From the NCBI GenBank assembly GCA_031272745.1, contig JAISTF010000188.1, positions 1 to 31,469 on the forward strand: DNA of 31,469 bases. Direction: 5' to 3'. Shown in pieces: positions 13,830-21,348 of the stretch; within the stretch, counting starts at the first letter, position 1, and each line of letters starts with the position of its first letter. The translations under genes and the position numbers were made by a program. This stretch comes from Eubacteriales Family XIII. Incertae Sedis bacterium (lineage in GTDB: Bacteria; Bacillota; Clostridia; Peptostreptococcales; Anaerovoracaceae). The notes beneath the pieces were generated by a model. It ran no database searches. It saw nothing but the letters and a program-made list of their open reading frames with translations, and was not told where the DNA came from.

Positions 13830-15311
13830 ATGCCACTCATGACAGGCGAACAATACATCGAGAGCCTTCGCAAGCTCGACACGAAGGTCTACATCTTCGG
13901 AAAGGAAGAAAAAAACTGGGTCGACCACCCGATCATCCGGCCGTCGATCAACTGCGTCGCCATCACGTACGACCTCGCGCACGATCCCGAGCACGAGGAT
14001 CTGATGACGGCGACGAGCAACCTCACGGGGCAGAAGGTGAACCGTTTCACGCACCTGCACCAGAGCACGGAGGATTTGATCAAGAAGGTCAAGATGCAGC
14101 GGCTGCTCGGGCGCAAGACGGCGTCCTGCTTCCAGCGTTGCGTCGGCATGGACGCGTTCAACGCGGTCTATTCGACGACGTACGAGGTCGACCGGAAATA
14201 CGGGACGAGCTACCACGAGAATTTCAAGAAATACCTGACGTACGTGCAGGAAAACGACCTGACGATCGACGGTGCGATGACGGACCCGAAGGGCGACCGC
14301 GGCAAGTCCCAGGGCGCGCAGGCCGATCCCGACCTCTTCGTGCACATCGTCGAGAAGCGGCCGGACGGCATCGTCGTGCGCGGCGCGAAGGCGCACCAGA
14401 CGGGTTCGATCAATTCGCACGAGCACCTCATCATGCCGACGCAGGCCGTCAGCGAGGAAGACAAGCAGTACGCGGTCAGCTTCGCGGTGCCGTCGGACGC
14501 GCCGGGGCTGTTCATGATCTACGGCCGCCAGTCGTGCGACACGCGCAAGCTCGAGCCGGGCGCGGACGTCGACCTCGGCAACAAGCAGTTCGGCGGCCAG
14601 GAGGCGCTCGTCGTCTTCGACAACGTCTTCGTGCCGAACGACCGCATCTTCCTCTGCGAGGAATGGGATTTCGCGGGGATGCTCGTCGAGCGCTTCGCGG
14701 GCTACCACCGCCAGAGCTACGGCGGCTGCAAGGTCGGCGTCGGCGACGTCATCATCGGCGCGGCGGCGCTCGCGGCCGACTACAACGGCGCGCAGAAGGC
14801 GTCGCACGTCAAGGACAAGCTCATCGAGATGACGCACCTCAACGAGACGCTGTACTCCTGCGGCATCGCGTGCTCCTGCGAAGGGCACTGCACGGCGGCC
14901 GGCAACTACCAGATCGACCTCTTGCTCGCCAACGTCTGCAAGCAGAACGTGACGCGCTTCCCGTACGAGATCGTGCGCCTTGCCGAGGACATCGCGGGCG
15001 GCCTCATGGTCACGATGCCGTCGGAGATCGACTTCAAATCGGCGCTTCAGATTCCGACGGAGTCCGGCCTGACGCTCGGCGACTGGTGCAATAAGTTTTT
15101 CAAGGGCACGGAGGGTGTCACTACGGAGAATCGCATGCGCATCCTGCGCTTTTTGGAGAACATCTGCCTCGGCTCGTCCGCGGTCGGCTACCGCACGGAG
15201 TCGATGCACGGCGCGGGCTCGCCGCAGGCGCAGCGCATCATGATCGCGCGGCAGGCGGACTATGAGACGAAGAAACAGCTGGCGAAGGACATTGCGGGGA
15301 TCAAAGAATAG
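13830..15311 (+). CDS. abfD: 4-hydroxybutyryl-CoA dehydratase / vinylacetyl-CoA isomerase
   Basis: 493 residues. It dehydrates 4-hydroxybutyryl-CoA to crotonyl-CoA by a ketyl-radical mechanism using one [4Fe-4S] cluster and FAD, and is oxygen-sensitive. The cluster ligands of the Clostridium aminobutyricum enzyme (Cys99, Cys103, His292, Cys299) are all present here shifted by one: Cys100, Cys104, His293 (GYHRQSYGG) and Cys300. The acyl-CoA-dehydrogenase-like FAD domain and the HQTGSINSHEH segment are also clear. It is the first gene after the extended -10 promoter and is followed at two bases by a small Cys-rich gene and then by the matching CoA-transferase and dehydrogenase. Function and substrate are well supported by residues and context. 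Confidence 0.96.
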   Translation: MPLMTGEQYIESLRKLDTKVYIFGKEEKNWVDHPIIRPSINCVAITYDLAHDPEHEDLMTATSNLTGQKVNRFTHLHQSTEDLIKKVKMQRLLGRKTASCFQRCVGMDAFNAVYSTTYEVDRKYGTSYHENFKKYLTYVQENDLTIDGAMTDPKGDRGKSQGAQADPDLFVHIVEKRPDGIVVRGAKAHQTGSINSHEHLIMPTQAVSEEDKQYAVSFAVPSDAPGLFMIYGRQSCDTRKLEPGADVDLGNKQFGGQEALVVFDNVFVPNDRIFLCEEWDFAGMLVERFAGYHRQSYGGCKVGVGDVIIGAAALAADYNGAQKASHVKDKLIEMTHLNETLYSCGIACSCEGHCTAAGNYQIDLLLANVCKQNVTRFPYEIVRLAEDIAGGLMVTMPSEIDFKSALQIPTESGLTLGDWCNKFFKGTEGVTTENRMRILRFLENICLGSSAVGYRTESMHGAGSPQAQRIMIARQADYETKKQLAKDIAGIKE

Positions 15312-15312
15312 T

Positions 15313-15594
15313 GTGCGAGTCGGCGTGAGGTATTGCGGCGGATGCCGCGCGAACTATGACAGAAGGGCCGAGGCCGCGCGGTTTGTTTCGCGGCTGAGAG
15401 AGGAGATGCCGGACGCCGTGTCCGAGGACGCGGCGCCCGGCGTACACTATGACCTGCTGCTCGTGGTCTGCGGGTGCCGCGCGGCCTGCCCGTCGCTCGC
15501 GGGTTTTGCGTACGACAAGGCGATTGTCATCGTGGACGATGAAGGCATATGGAGGAACGAATGGGTATTCAAGAACAATACAAAAGCAAGCTGA
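15313..15594 (+). CDS. Small Cys-rich protein (CGGC / CGCxxxC) between abfD and abfT
   Basis: 93 residues from GTG 15313, two bases after the abfD stop; an ATG at 15262 in the same frame lies inside abfD and is unlikely. Cys8 and Cys11 in RYCGGCRANYDR and Cys53, Cys55 and Cys59 in VVCGCRAACPS could bind a metal or Fe-S cluster or act in thiol redox. The rest reads as an alternating beta-alpha fold with no membrane segment. Its 3' end overlaps the start of abfT by 34 bases in another frame, and the overlap contains the abfT ribosome binding site, implying translational coupling. Similar CGGCNPxYDR small proteins are, from memory, found in other Clostridia, but no function is known to me. An accessory role for the dehydratase is an inference from position. 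Confidence 0.75.
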   Translation: MRVGVRYCGGCRANYDRRAEAARFVSRLREEMPDAVSEDAAPGVHYDLLLVVCGCRAACPSLAGFAYDKAIVIVDDEGIWRNEWVFKNNTKAS

Positions 15595-16862
15595 CGACCG
15601 CCGCCGAGGCCATTGGCCGGCTGCCGAAGGACGGCAGCGTCTGGCTGCACCACTCGACGATGGAGCCGCAGGCGCTCGTGCGCGAGCTCATTGAGCAGCG
15701 CGAGCGTTTTGACCGCCTGCGCGTCTATCATATGGTGCGCAGCGGCGCTGTCGACATCACGACGCCGGGCTACGAGAAGTATTTCATCGACGACGGCATC
15801 TTCCTCGGCGCCAACTCGCGCGCCGCGTACAGGACGGGCGTCGTCGACTACATTCCCTGCTTTTTCTACGAACTGCCGTATATGTTCCGGAACGGCCGCA
15901 TCCCGTGCGAGGCGCTGCTCGTGCAGGTGAGCCCGCCGGACGAGCACGGCTTTTGCAGCCTCGGCGCCTGCGTCGACTACACGCTGCAGGCGGCGCGCAC
16001 CGCGAAGCTCGTCATCGCGCAGGTCAACGCCAAAGCGCCGCGCACGCTCGGGGACTCGTTTGTCCACATCTCGCAATTCGACGCGATCGTCGAGCACGAC
16101 GAGCCCATCTATACGCTGAATCCGCCGGCGATCGGCGACGAGGAACGGGCCATCGGCGCCAACTGCGCGGAGCTCATTGAGGATGGGGCCACGCTCCAGC
16201 TGGGCATCGGCGCAATCCCCGACGCGGTCATGTTGTTCTTGGACGGGAAGAAGGATCTCGGCATCCATTCGGAGATGATTTCGGACGGGACGCTGAAGCT
16301 CTATGAAAAGGGCATCATCAACGGGTCGCGGAAGAGCGAGGACGTCGGCAAGATGACCGTGACGTTCCTGATGGGGACGCAGGCGCTCTTCGATTTCGTG
16401 GACAACAATCCCGCGGTCGCCATGAAGCCCGTCGACGTGGTCAATCATCCGATGACGGTGGCGCGGCAGCACAAGCCCGTGTCCGTCAATTCGGCGGTCG
16501 AGGTGGATTTGATGGGGCAGGTCGTCGCGGAGGCGGTCGGGCTCAACCAGATCTCGGGCACGGGCGGCCAGGTGGACTTCATCCGCGGCTGCACGATGGC
16601 CGAAGGCGGGCGCGCGATCATCGCGATGCCGTCGTCGACGCTGAAGAAGGACGGGACGCGGGTCTCGAAGATCGTGCCGTTCATCGCGCAGGGAGCGGCG
16701 GTGACGACGCTGCGCACGGACGTGGACAGCGTCGTGACGGAGTACGGCATCGCCGAGCTGAAGGGGAAAAACCTGCGCGCGCGCGCGAAGGCGCTCATCG
16801 CCGTCGCGCATCCGGAATTTCGAGAGGGGCTCGAGTTTGAATGCTCGAAGCGGTTTGTATAA
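15561..16862 (+). CDS. abfT: 4-hydroxybutyrate CoA-transferase
   Basis: 433 residues. It moves CoA from acetyl-CoA (or butyryl-CoA) to 4-hydroxybutyrate, making the substrate of AbfD. ATG 15561 is chosen over ATG 15549 because GGAGG at 15551-15555 is correctly placed. Glu238 in GIHSEM matches in motif and number the active-site glutamate reported for the C. aminobutyricum enzyme. SGTGGQVDFIRG and VVTEYGIAELKG are family I CoA-transferase signatures of the acetyl-CoA hydrolase/transferase (Cat1/Cat2) group. It sits between the dehydratase and the dehydrogenase of the same pathway. Close alternatives, such as propionate or butyrate:acetate CoA-transferase, are less likely given the neighbours. 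Confidence 0.93.
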   Translation: MGIQEQYKSKLTTAAEAIGRLPKDGSVWLHHSTMEPQALVRELIEQRERFDRLRVYHMVRSGAVDITTPGYEKYFIDDGIFLGANSRAAYRTGVVDYIPCFFYELPYMFRNGRIPCEALLVQVSPPDEHGFCSLGACVDYTLQAARTAKLVIAQVNAKAPRTLGDSFVHISQFDAIVEHDEPIYTLNPPAIGDEERAIGANCAELIEDGATLQLGIGAIPDAVMLFLDGKKDLGIHSEMISDGTLKLYEKGIINGSRKSEDVGKMTVTFLMGTQALFDFVDNNPAVAMKPVDVVNHPMTVARQHKPVSVNSAVEVDLMGQVVAEAVGLNQISGTGGQVDFIRGCTMAEGGRAIIAMPSSTLKKDGTRVSKIVPFIAQGAAVTTLRTDVDSVVTEYGIAELKGKNLRARAKALIAVAHPEFREGLEFECSKRFV

Positions 16863-16893
16863 GGTGTTTTGGTCGTAGCTTGGGAGGTGTAAC

Positions 16894-18012
16894 ATGCAAG
16901 CATTGAAATTGGTTCCGACGGTATTGTATTTTGACACGCTCGCGGATTTCGCGGCCGAGTATCCGGTCACGGAGCGCGACCTGCTCGTGACGAACGAATG
17001 GCTGTACACGCCGTACGTCGCGCCGCTCGGATGGAAGGCAAACGTGATCTATCAGGAGAAATACGGCATGGGCGAGCCGAGCGACGAGATGATCGACGGC
17101 ATCGTGCGCGAGGCGTCGCAGTACGAATACGACCGCATCCTCGCGCTCGGCGGCGGCACGATCCTCGACATCTGCAAGGTGTTGGCGCTCGACGTGCCGG
17201 AGCGCGTCGAGGACCTGTACACAGGCAAGGTCGCGCCGGTCAAAGTGAAGAAACTCGTCTGCATCCCGACGACGTGCGGCACGGGCTCCGAGGTGACAAA
17301 CGTCGCGATCGCGGAGCTCAAGCAGTTGCATCTGAAAAAGGGCATCGCGGTCGAGGAGACGTTCGCGGATCTCGCGGTGCTGATCCCCGAGACGATGAAC
17401 GGCCTGCCGTACAAGGTCTTCGTGACGAGCTCGGTCGACGCGTTGATCCACGCGATCGAGTCCTACCTGTCGCCGAAGGCGTCGCCGTTCACGGAACTGC
17501 TGTCGATCGAGGCAATCCGCCTCATCATGAAGGGCTACAAGGCCATCGTAGACGGCGGCGAGGACGCGCGCTTCGCGTATATGAAGGACTTCGTCTTCGC
17601 GTCCAACTACGCGGGCATCGCGTTCGGCAACGCGGGCTGCGCGGCGGTCCACGCGTTGTCGTATTCGATCGGCGGGGCGTTCCATGTGCCGCACGGCGAG
17701 GCCAACTACCAGTTCTTCACGGAAGTGATGAAATGCTATGTGAAGAAAGCGCCGGACGGCAAGATCCGCAACCTCACGGGCCTGCTCGCGAGCGTGCTCG
17801 GCCTGTCGCCGGACGCGGACGTCTACGGCGAATTCGACGCCTTCCTCGGCAAGCTCATCGCAAAGAAGCCGCTGCGCGAATACGGCATGACCGAGACGCA
17901 GATCGACGACTTCACGAAGTCGACGGTGGACAACCAGCAGCGCCTGCTCGCCAACAACTACGTATTTTTGGAAGACGCGGATTTGCGCGCGATTTTCGCG
18001 GCGCTGTATTAG
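16894..18012 (+). CDS. 4hbD: NAD-dependent 4-hydroxybutyrate dehydrogenase (iron alcohol dehydrogenase family)
   Basis: 372 residues, almost the length of the C. kluyveri enzyme. It interconverts succinic semialdehyde and 4-hydroxybutyrate with NAD(H). Visible are GGGTILDICK (84-95, NAD-binding loop), PTTCGTGSEVTN, and the four iron ligands Asp182, His186, His253 and His267 with family spacing. ATG 16894 follows GGGAGGTG. It comes 31 bases after abfT and completes the semialdehyde to crotonyl-CoA segment. No succinyl-CoA reductase (SucD) or 4-aminobutyrate aminotransferase is near, so the origin of the semialdehyde (succinate or GABA) cannot be read from the window. Confidence 0.92.
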   Translation: MQALKLVPTVLYFDTLADFAAEYPVTERDLLVTNEWLYTPYVAPLGWKANVIYQEKYGMGEPSDEMIDGIVREASQYEYDRILALGGGTILDICKVLALDVPERVEDLYTGKVAPVKVKKLVCIPTTCGTGSEVTNVAIAELKQLHLKKGIAVEETFADLAVLIPETMNGLPYKVFVTSSVDALIHAIESYLSPKASPFTELLSIEAIRLIMKGYKAIVDGGEDARFAYMKDFVFASNYAGIAFGNAGCAAVHALSYSIGGAFHVPHGEANYQFFTEVMKCYVKKAPDGKIRNLTGLLASVLGLSPDADVYGEFDAFLGKLIAKKPLREYGMTETQIDDFTKSTVDNQQRLLANNYVFLEDADLRAIFAALY

Positions 18013-18024
18013 AATAATCAGGCG

Positions 18025-18954
18025 GTGTTCGGCTATGTCATGCCGCTGAAAAGCGAGCTCAAACTACGGGAGTTTGAAGTCTATACCGCGACCTATTGCG
18101 CGATTTGCCACGCCGTGAAACGGCGCTACGGGGAATTGCCGCGTCTTTTGCTGTCGTACGACGCGGTCTTCCTTGCGTTGCTTGCGGCGGCGCTCGCGCC
18201 CGCGCGGGACGGCGAACGGTTTGAGGCGGAGACGTTTCGCTGTTTCGTGAACCCCGCGAAGAAGCGCAACCTTGCGGCGCCGTCGCCGCAGATCGACTAC
18301 GCGGCCGATATGCTCGTGCTGCTCGCCTACCAAAACCTCAAGGACGACCACGCGGACGAGGGCGGCTTCCTCTATGGCGCCGGCGAAACGCTTTTGCGCA
18401 GGGCCGGCGCGCGCGCGGCGGGGCGCCATCCCGAAAAGGCGCAGGCCGTCGCGGCCTGCCTCTCCGAAATCGCGGCCCTCGAAAAGGAAAACTGCGGGCA
18501 GATCGACCGCATCGCCGACCCGTTCGGCCGCCTCATGGCCGAGGTCACGGCGTTTCCAGCAGACTTGCCCGGCTTTTTGGACGGCCTCTGCGAAGACATC
18601 CTGCGCCGCATCGGGTACCACCTCGGCCGCGTCATCTACATCTTCGATGCGATTGACGACTTGGACAAGGACCGCGAAAAAGGGCGCTACAACCCGCTTC
18701 TCGTCGCGCCCGAGAAGGAGAAAATCCGCCTGCAGGAGACGCGCACCTACCGCCCTGTGAAGGACGCCTTGGACGCGACGCTCGGCCTCGACCTCGCAAA
18801 AATCGCCGAGGCGCTGGAGATGCTCCCGCTGAGCCGCTTCAAACCCATCCTCGACAACATCGTCTACCTCGGCCTGAACGCCGTGAAGGACGACATCCTC
18901 TCGGACAAGCCGCCGGGGGCGAAGGAAAAGCGCCGCCGGTATCTAAAGCCGTGA
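18025..18954 (+). CDS. DUF5685 family protein
   Basis: 309 residues from GTG 18025, 12 bases after the 4hbD stop; the Shine-Dalgarno is weak. The N-terminus MFGYVMPLKSELKLREFEVY, then YCAICHAV (Cys25, Cys28, His29), then RLLLSYDAVFLALL, is the signature of the DUF5685 family seen in Bacillota. The rest is mostly helical, with a second acidic motif FDAIDDLDKDREKGRYNP near residue 215. The CxxCH and the DDxxD-like stretch could bind metal, and the helical fold faintly recalls prenyl-transferring enzymes, but no function is established. Its position as last gene of the 4-hydroxybutyrate run suggests cotranscription; that it belongs to the pathway is not shown. Confidence 0.8.
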   Translation: MFGYVMPLKSELKLREFEVYTATYCAICHAVKRRYGELPRLLLSYDAVFLALLAAALAPARDGERFEAETFRCFVNPAKKRNLAAPSPQIDYAADMLVLLAYQNLKDDHADEGGFLYGAGETLLRRAGARAAGRHPEKAQAVAACLSEIAALEKENCGQIDRIADPFGRLMAEVTAFPADLPGFLDGLCEDILRRIGYHLGRVIYIFDAIDDLDKDREKGRYNPLLVAPEKEKIRLQETRTYRPVKDALDATLGLDLAKIAEALEMLPLSRFKPILDNIVYLGLNAVKDDILSDKPPGAKEKRRRYLKP

Positions 18955-18972
18955 CACCACGTAAACTTTTTC

Positions 18973-18981
18973 TGCTATACT
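18973..18981 (+). promoter_or_regulatory. Extended -10 promoter abutting a start codon (leaderless)
   Basis: TGC-TATACT (box 18976-18981) with a possible -35 GTGACA at 18951-18956 (19-base spacer). Only six bases separate the box from ATG 18988, so transcription should begin at or beside the A of the start codon. There is no Shine-Dalgarno. Confidence 0.6.
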
Positions 18982-18987
18982 ATCCAC

Positions 18988-20061
18988 ATGGCGGACATTT
19001 ATATCAATAATGGCGACGAGCTGTTCGCGATGACGCGGGAGCTATTGGACGCGTCGGGCGCGGCGCGGCTGTTTGCGGCCGGTCAGTGCGTGCTTGTCAA
19101 GCCGAATCTCGTCGTCGAGAAGCCGCCGTCCGAAGGGGCGACGACGCATCCCGAGATCGTCGAGGCGATCATCGTCTTCCTGCGGGAGCTCGGCGTCACG
19201 GACATCGTCATTGCCGAGGGCTCCGGCGTCGGCAACGACACGACGCGGGCGTTTTCCGTCTGCGGATATGACAGGCTCGCGTCCGGGTACGGCGTCCGGC
19301 TGCTGAACACGCAGAAGGACGAGGTGCGGACGGTTGAAGTCGCGGGCCATTCGCTCGGCATCTGCGCTGCGGCGCTCGACGCGGACGCGATCGTGAACGT
19401 GCCCGTGCTCAAAGGGCATTGCCAGACCTGGCTGACCTGCTGCCTGAAAAATCTCAAAGGGCTCATCCCTGACCGCGAGAAGCGGCGCTACCATACGCTC
19501 GGCATCCACGATCCCGTGGCCGCGCTCAACATGGCCGTGCGCCCGCAGCTGCACGTCGTCGACGCCGTCTGCGGCGACCGCACCTACGAGGAGGGCGGCA
19601 CGCCGGTGCAGACCGACCAGATCCTGCTCGGCTTCGACGCGGCGCTGATCGACAGTTACGCGGCGACGCTGCTCGGCTATGCACCGGAAGAGATCGGTTA
19701 TTTGAAGCGCGTCTGCGAGCTCGGTTACGGGCAGTATGCGGACGATTCGACGGAGATCGTCGAGTTCCACAAAGACAGGCGGCGCACCGCCGAGCTGCCC
19801 AACCGCGACCGCGTGCGGCAGCTCGCGCGCCACGTCGACGCCGACGAAGCGTGCTCCATCTGTTACGCGCTGCTGATTTCCTCGCTGAACCGCGCCGGCA
19901 CGCCGAAGCATGGCGAGATCATCCACATCGGCCAGGGCTTTCGCGGCAAAAAACCGGGGCGCTACGGCTCCGGCGACTGCTGCCGCGGCTGCGATACCTA
20001 CGCGCCCGGCTGCCCGCCGAAATCCAAGGACATCATCGCCATGCTGCGCGGGATGGAGTAG
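18988..20061 (+). CDS. DUF362 domain protein with C-terminal Cys cluster
   Basis: 357 residues. The DUF362 core runs from about residue 28 (VLVKPNLVVEKPP, then THPEIVEAIIVFLRELG and the acidic AEGSGVGNDT) to about 250 (LKNLKGLIPDREKRRYH, DQILLGFDAALIDSYA). The C-terminal part has CSIC and then Cys331, Cys332, Cys335 and Cys342 in CCRGCDTYAPGC, which could hold an Fe-S cluster, as many DUF362 proteins carry ferredoxin-like segments. The role is unknown; proposed links are to iron-sulfur and electron-transfer processes. It is transcribed from its own box, apparently without a leader, and ends 48 bases before the aminotransferase gene. The family call is firm; the function is open. Confidence 0.85.
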   Translation: MADIYINNGDELFAMTRELLDASGAARLFAAGQCVLVKPNLVVEKPPSEGATTHPEIVEAIIVFLRELGVTDIVIAEGSGVGNDTTRAFSVCGYDRLASGYGVRLLNTQKDEVRTVEVAGHSLGICAAALDADAIVNVPVLKGHCQTWLTCCLKNLKGLIPDREKRRYHTLGIHDPVAALNMAVRPQLHVVDAVCGDRTYEEGGTPVQTDQILLGFDAALIDSYAATLLGYAPEEIGYLKRVCELGYGQYADDSTEIVEFHKDRRRTAELPNRDRVRQLARHVDADEACSICYALLISSLNRAGTPKHGEIIHIGQGFRGKKPGRYGSGDCCRGCDTYAPGCPPKSKDIIAMLRGME

Positions 20062-20090
20062 CGCCGCGGGAGCCGCAAAACCCGCTGTTG

Positions 20091-20099
20091 TGGTATACT
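20091..20099 (+). promoter_or_regulatory. Extended -10 promoter for alaA, leaderless arrangement
   Basis: TGG-TATACT (box 20094-20099), the same eleven bases (TGTGGTATACT) as at 11808-11818. Ten bases separate it from ATG 20110 and there is no Shine-Dalgarno, giving an expected leader of about 2-5 bases. Confidence 0.55.
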
Positions 20100-20109
20100 C
20101 TTATCCATT

Positions 20110-21348
20110 ATGAAGGAATTCCGGAAGACGACGAAACTTTGCCATGTCGGCTATGACATTCGCGGGCCCGTGGCGGACGAGGCGGCGCGCATGGCGGCGG
20201 CGGGCATCTCCATCATTCCCTTGAACACGGGCAACCCGGCGGTGTTCGGGCTGTATGCGCCGGATTTTGTGGAGGATGCGCTGAAAAACGCGGTGCGCCG
20301 GGGCGAAGCGTACTCGGACAGCATCGGGGTCGCGGAGGCGCGCGAGGCCGTCGCGGCCTACTACAAAACAAAAGGGCTGCGCGGGGTCACGGCGAAGGAC
20401 GTGTTCACGGGCAACGGCGTGTCCGAGCTCATCAACATCACGGTGCAGGCGCTTTTGGACAACGGCGACGAGATTCTAATCCCGACGCCCGACTATCCGC
20501 TGTGGACGGGCGTGGCGACGCTGTGCGGCGGCAAGGTCGTGCACTACCTCTGCGACGAGGCGGCCGACTGGCAGCCGGACATCCGCGACATCCAAAACAA
20601 AATAACGCCAAAGACAAAGGCCATCGTGCTCATCAATCCGAACAATCCGACGGGCGCGCTCTACCCAAGAGAGACGATCGAACAGGTCGTCAAGCTCGCC
20701 TATGAGCACGACCTCATGATCTTTTCCGATGAAATCTACGACAGGCTCACCTTTGACGGCGCGGAGCATGTGTCGACGGCGGCGGTGGACGGCGCGGACG
20801 ACGTGTTCATCGTGACGTTTGGCGGGCTGTCGAAATCGCATATGGTCGCGGGCTACCGCAGCGGGTGGATCGCGTTTTCGGGGCGGACGGATCTGGCGCG
20901 GGACTACATCGAGGGCGTGCGGATGCTCGCGTCGATGCGGATGTGCGCGAACGTGCCGGCGCAGCTCGTGATCCCGGCCGCGCTCGAGCACGCGTACAGC
21001 GCGGCGCCGCTGATGGCGCCGGGCGGGCGCGTCTACGAACAGCGCGAATGCGTCTACCGGGCAATCACGGACATCCCTGGGTTGTCGGCCGTCAAGCCGA
21101 AGGCCGCGTTTTACATCTTCCCGAAGATCGACGTGAAGCGGTTTGACATCGTGGACGACGAGCGGTTCGTGCTCGACTTCCTGCACGAACATCATGTGCT
21201 CATGACGCACGGGCGCGGGTTCAACTATCCGCATCCCGACCATTTCCGCATCGTGTACCTGCCGGAGGTCTCCGACCTCGAGGAGATTGCGAAACGGATG
21301 CGCGGCTTCCTGTCCGGATATTCACAGAAGGGATACGCATCCGAATGA
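20110..21348 (+). CDS. alaA: Alanine aminotransferase (AlaA-type, PLP class I)
   Basis: 412 residues. It transfers the amino group between alanine and 2-oxoglutarate (pyruvate and glutamate). Sequence segments closely follow Escherichia coli AlaA: CHVGYDIRGPV, LNTGNPAVFG, TGNGVSELI, PTPDYPLWTG, VHYLCDEAADW, INPNNPTGA, EMLASMR-type and ANVPAQ. The PLP lysine is Lys242 in GLSKSH, Asp207 (FSDEIYD) pairs with the pyridine nitrogen, and Arg250 lies in the phosphate-binding motif. The TGA overlaps the ATG of the Ca2+ ATPase gene (ATGA), so the aminotransferase, pump and chemoreceptor are translationally linked. A role in GABA transamination for the 4-hydroxybutyrate genes is unlikely from the sequence type. 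Confidence 0.92.
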   Translation: MKEFRKTTKLCHVGYDIRGPVADEAARMAAAGISIIPLNTGNPAVFGLYAPDFVEDALKNAVRRGEAYSDSIGVAEAREAVAAYYKTKGLRGVTAKDVFTGNGVSELINITVQALLDNGDEILIPTPDYPLWTGVATLCGGKVVHYLCDEAADWQPDIRDIQNKITPKTKAIVLINPNNPTGALYPRETIEQVVKLAYEHDLMIFSDEIYDRLTFDGAEHVSTAAVDGADDVFIVTFGGLSKSHMVAGYRSGWIAFSGRTDLARDYIEGVRMLASMRMCANVPAQLVIPAALEHAYSAAPLMAPGGRVYEQRECVYRAITDIPGLSAVKPKAAFYIFPKIDVKRFDIVDDERFVLDFLHEHHVLMTHGRGFNYPHPDHFRIVYLPEVSDLEEIAKRMRGFLSGYSQKGYASE

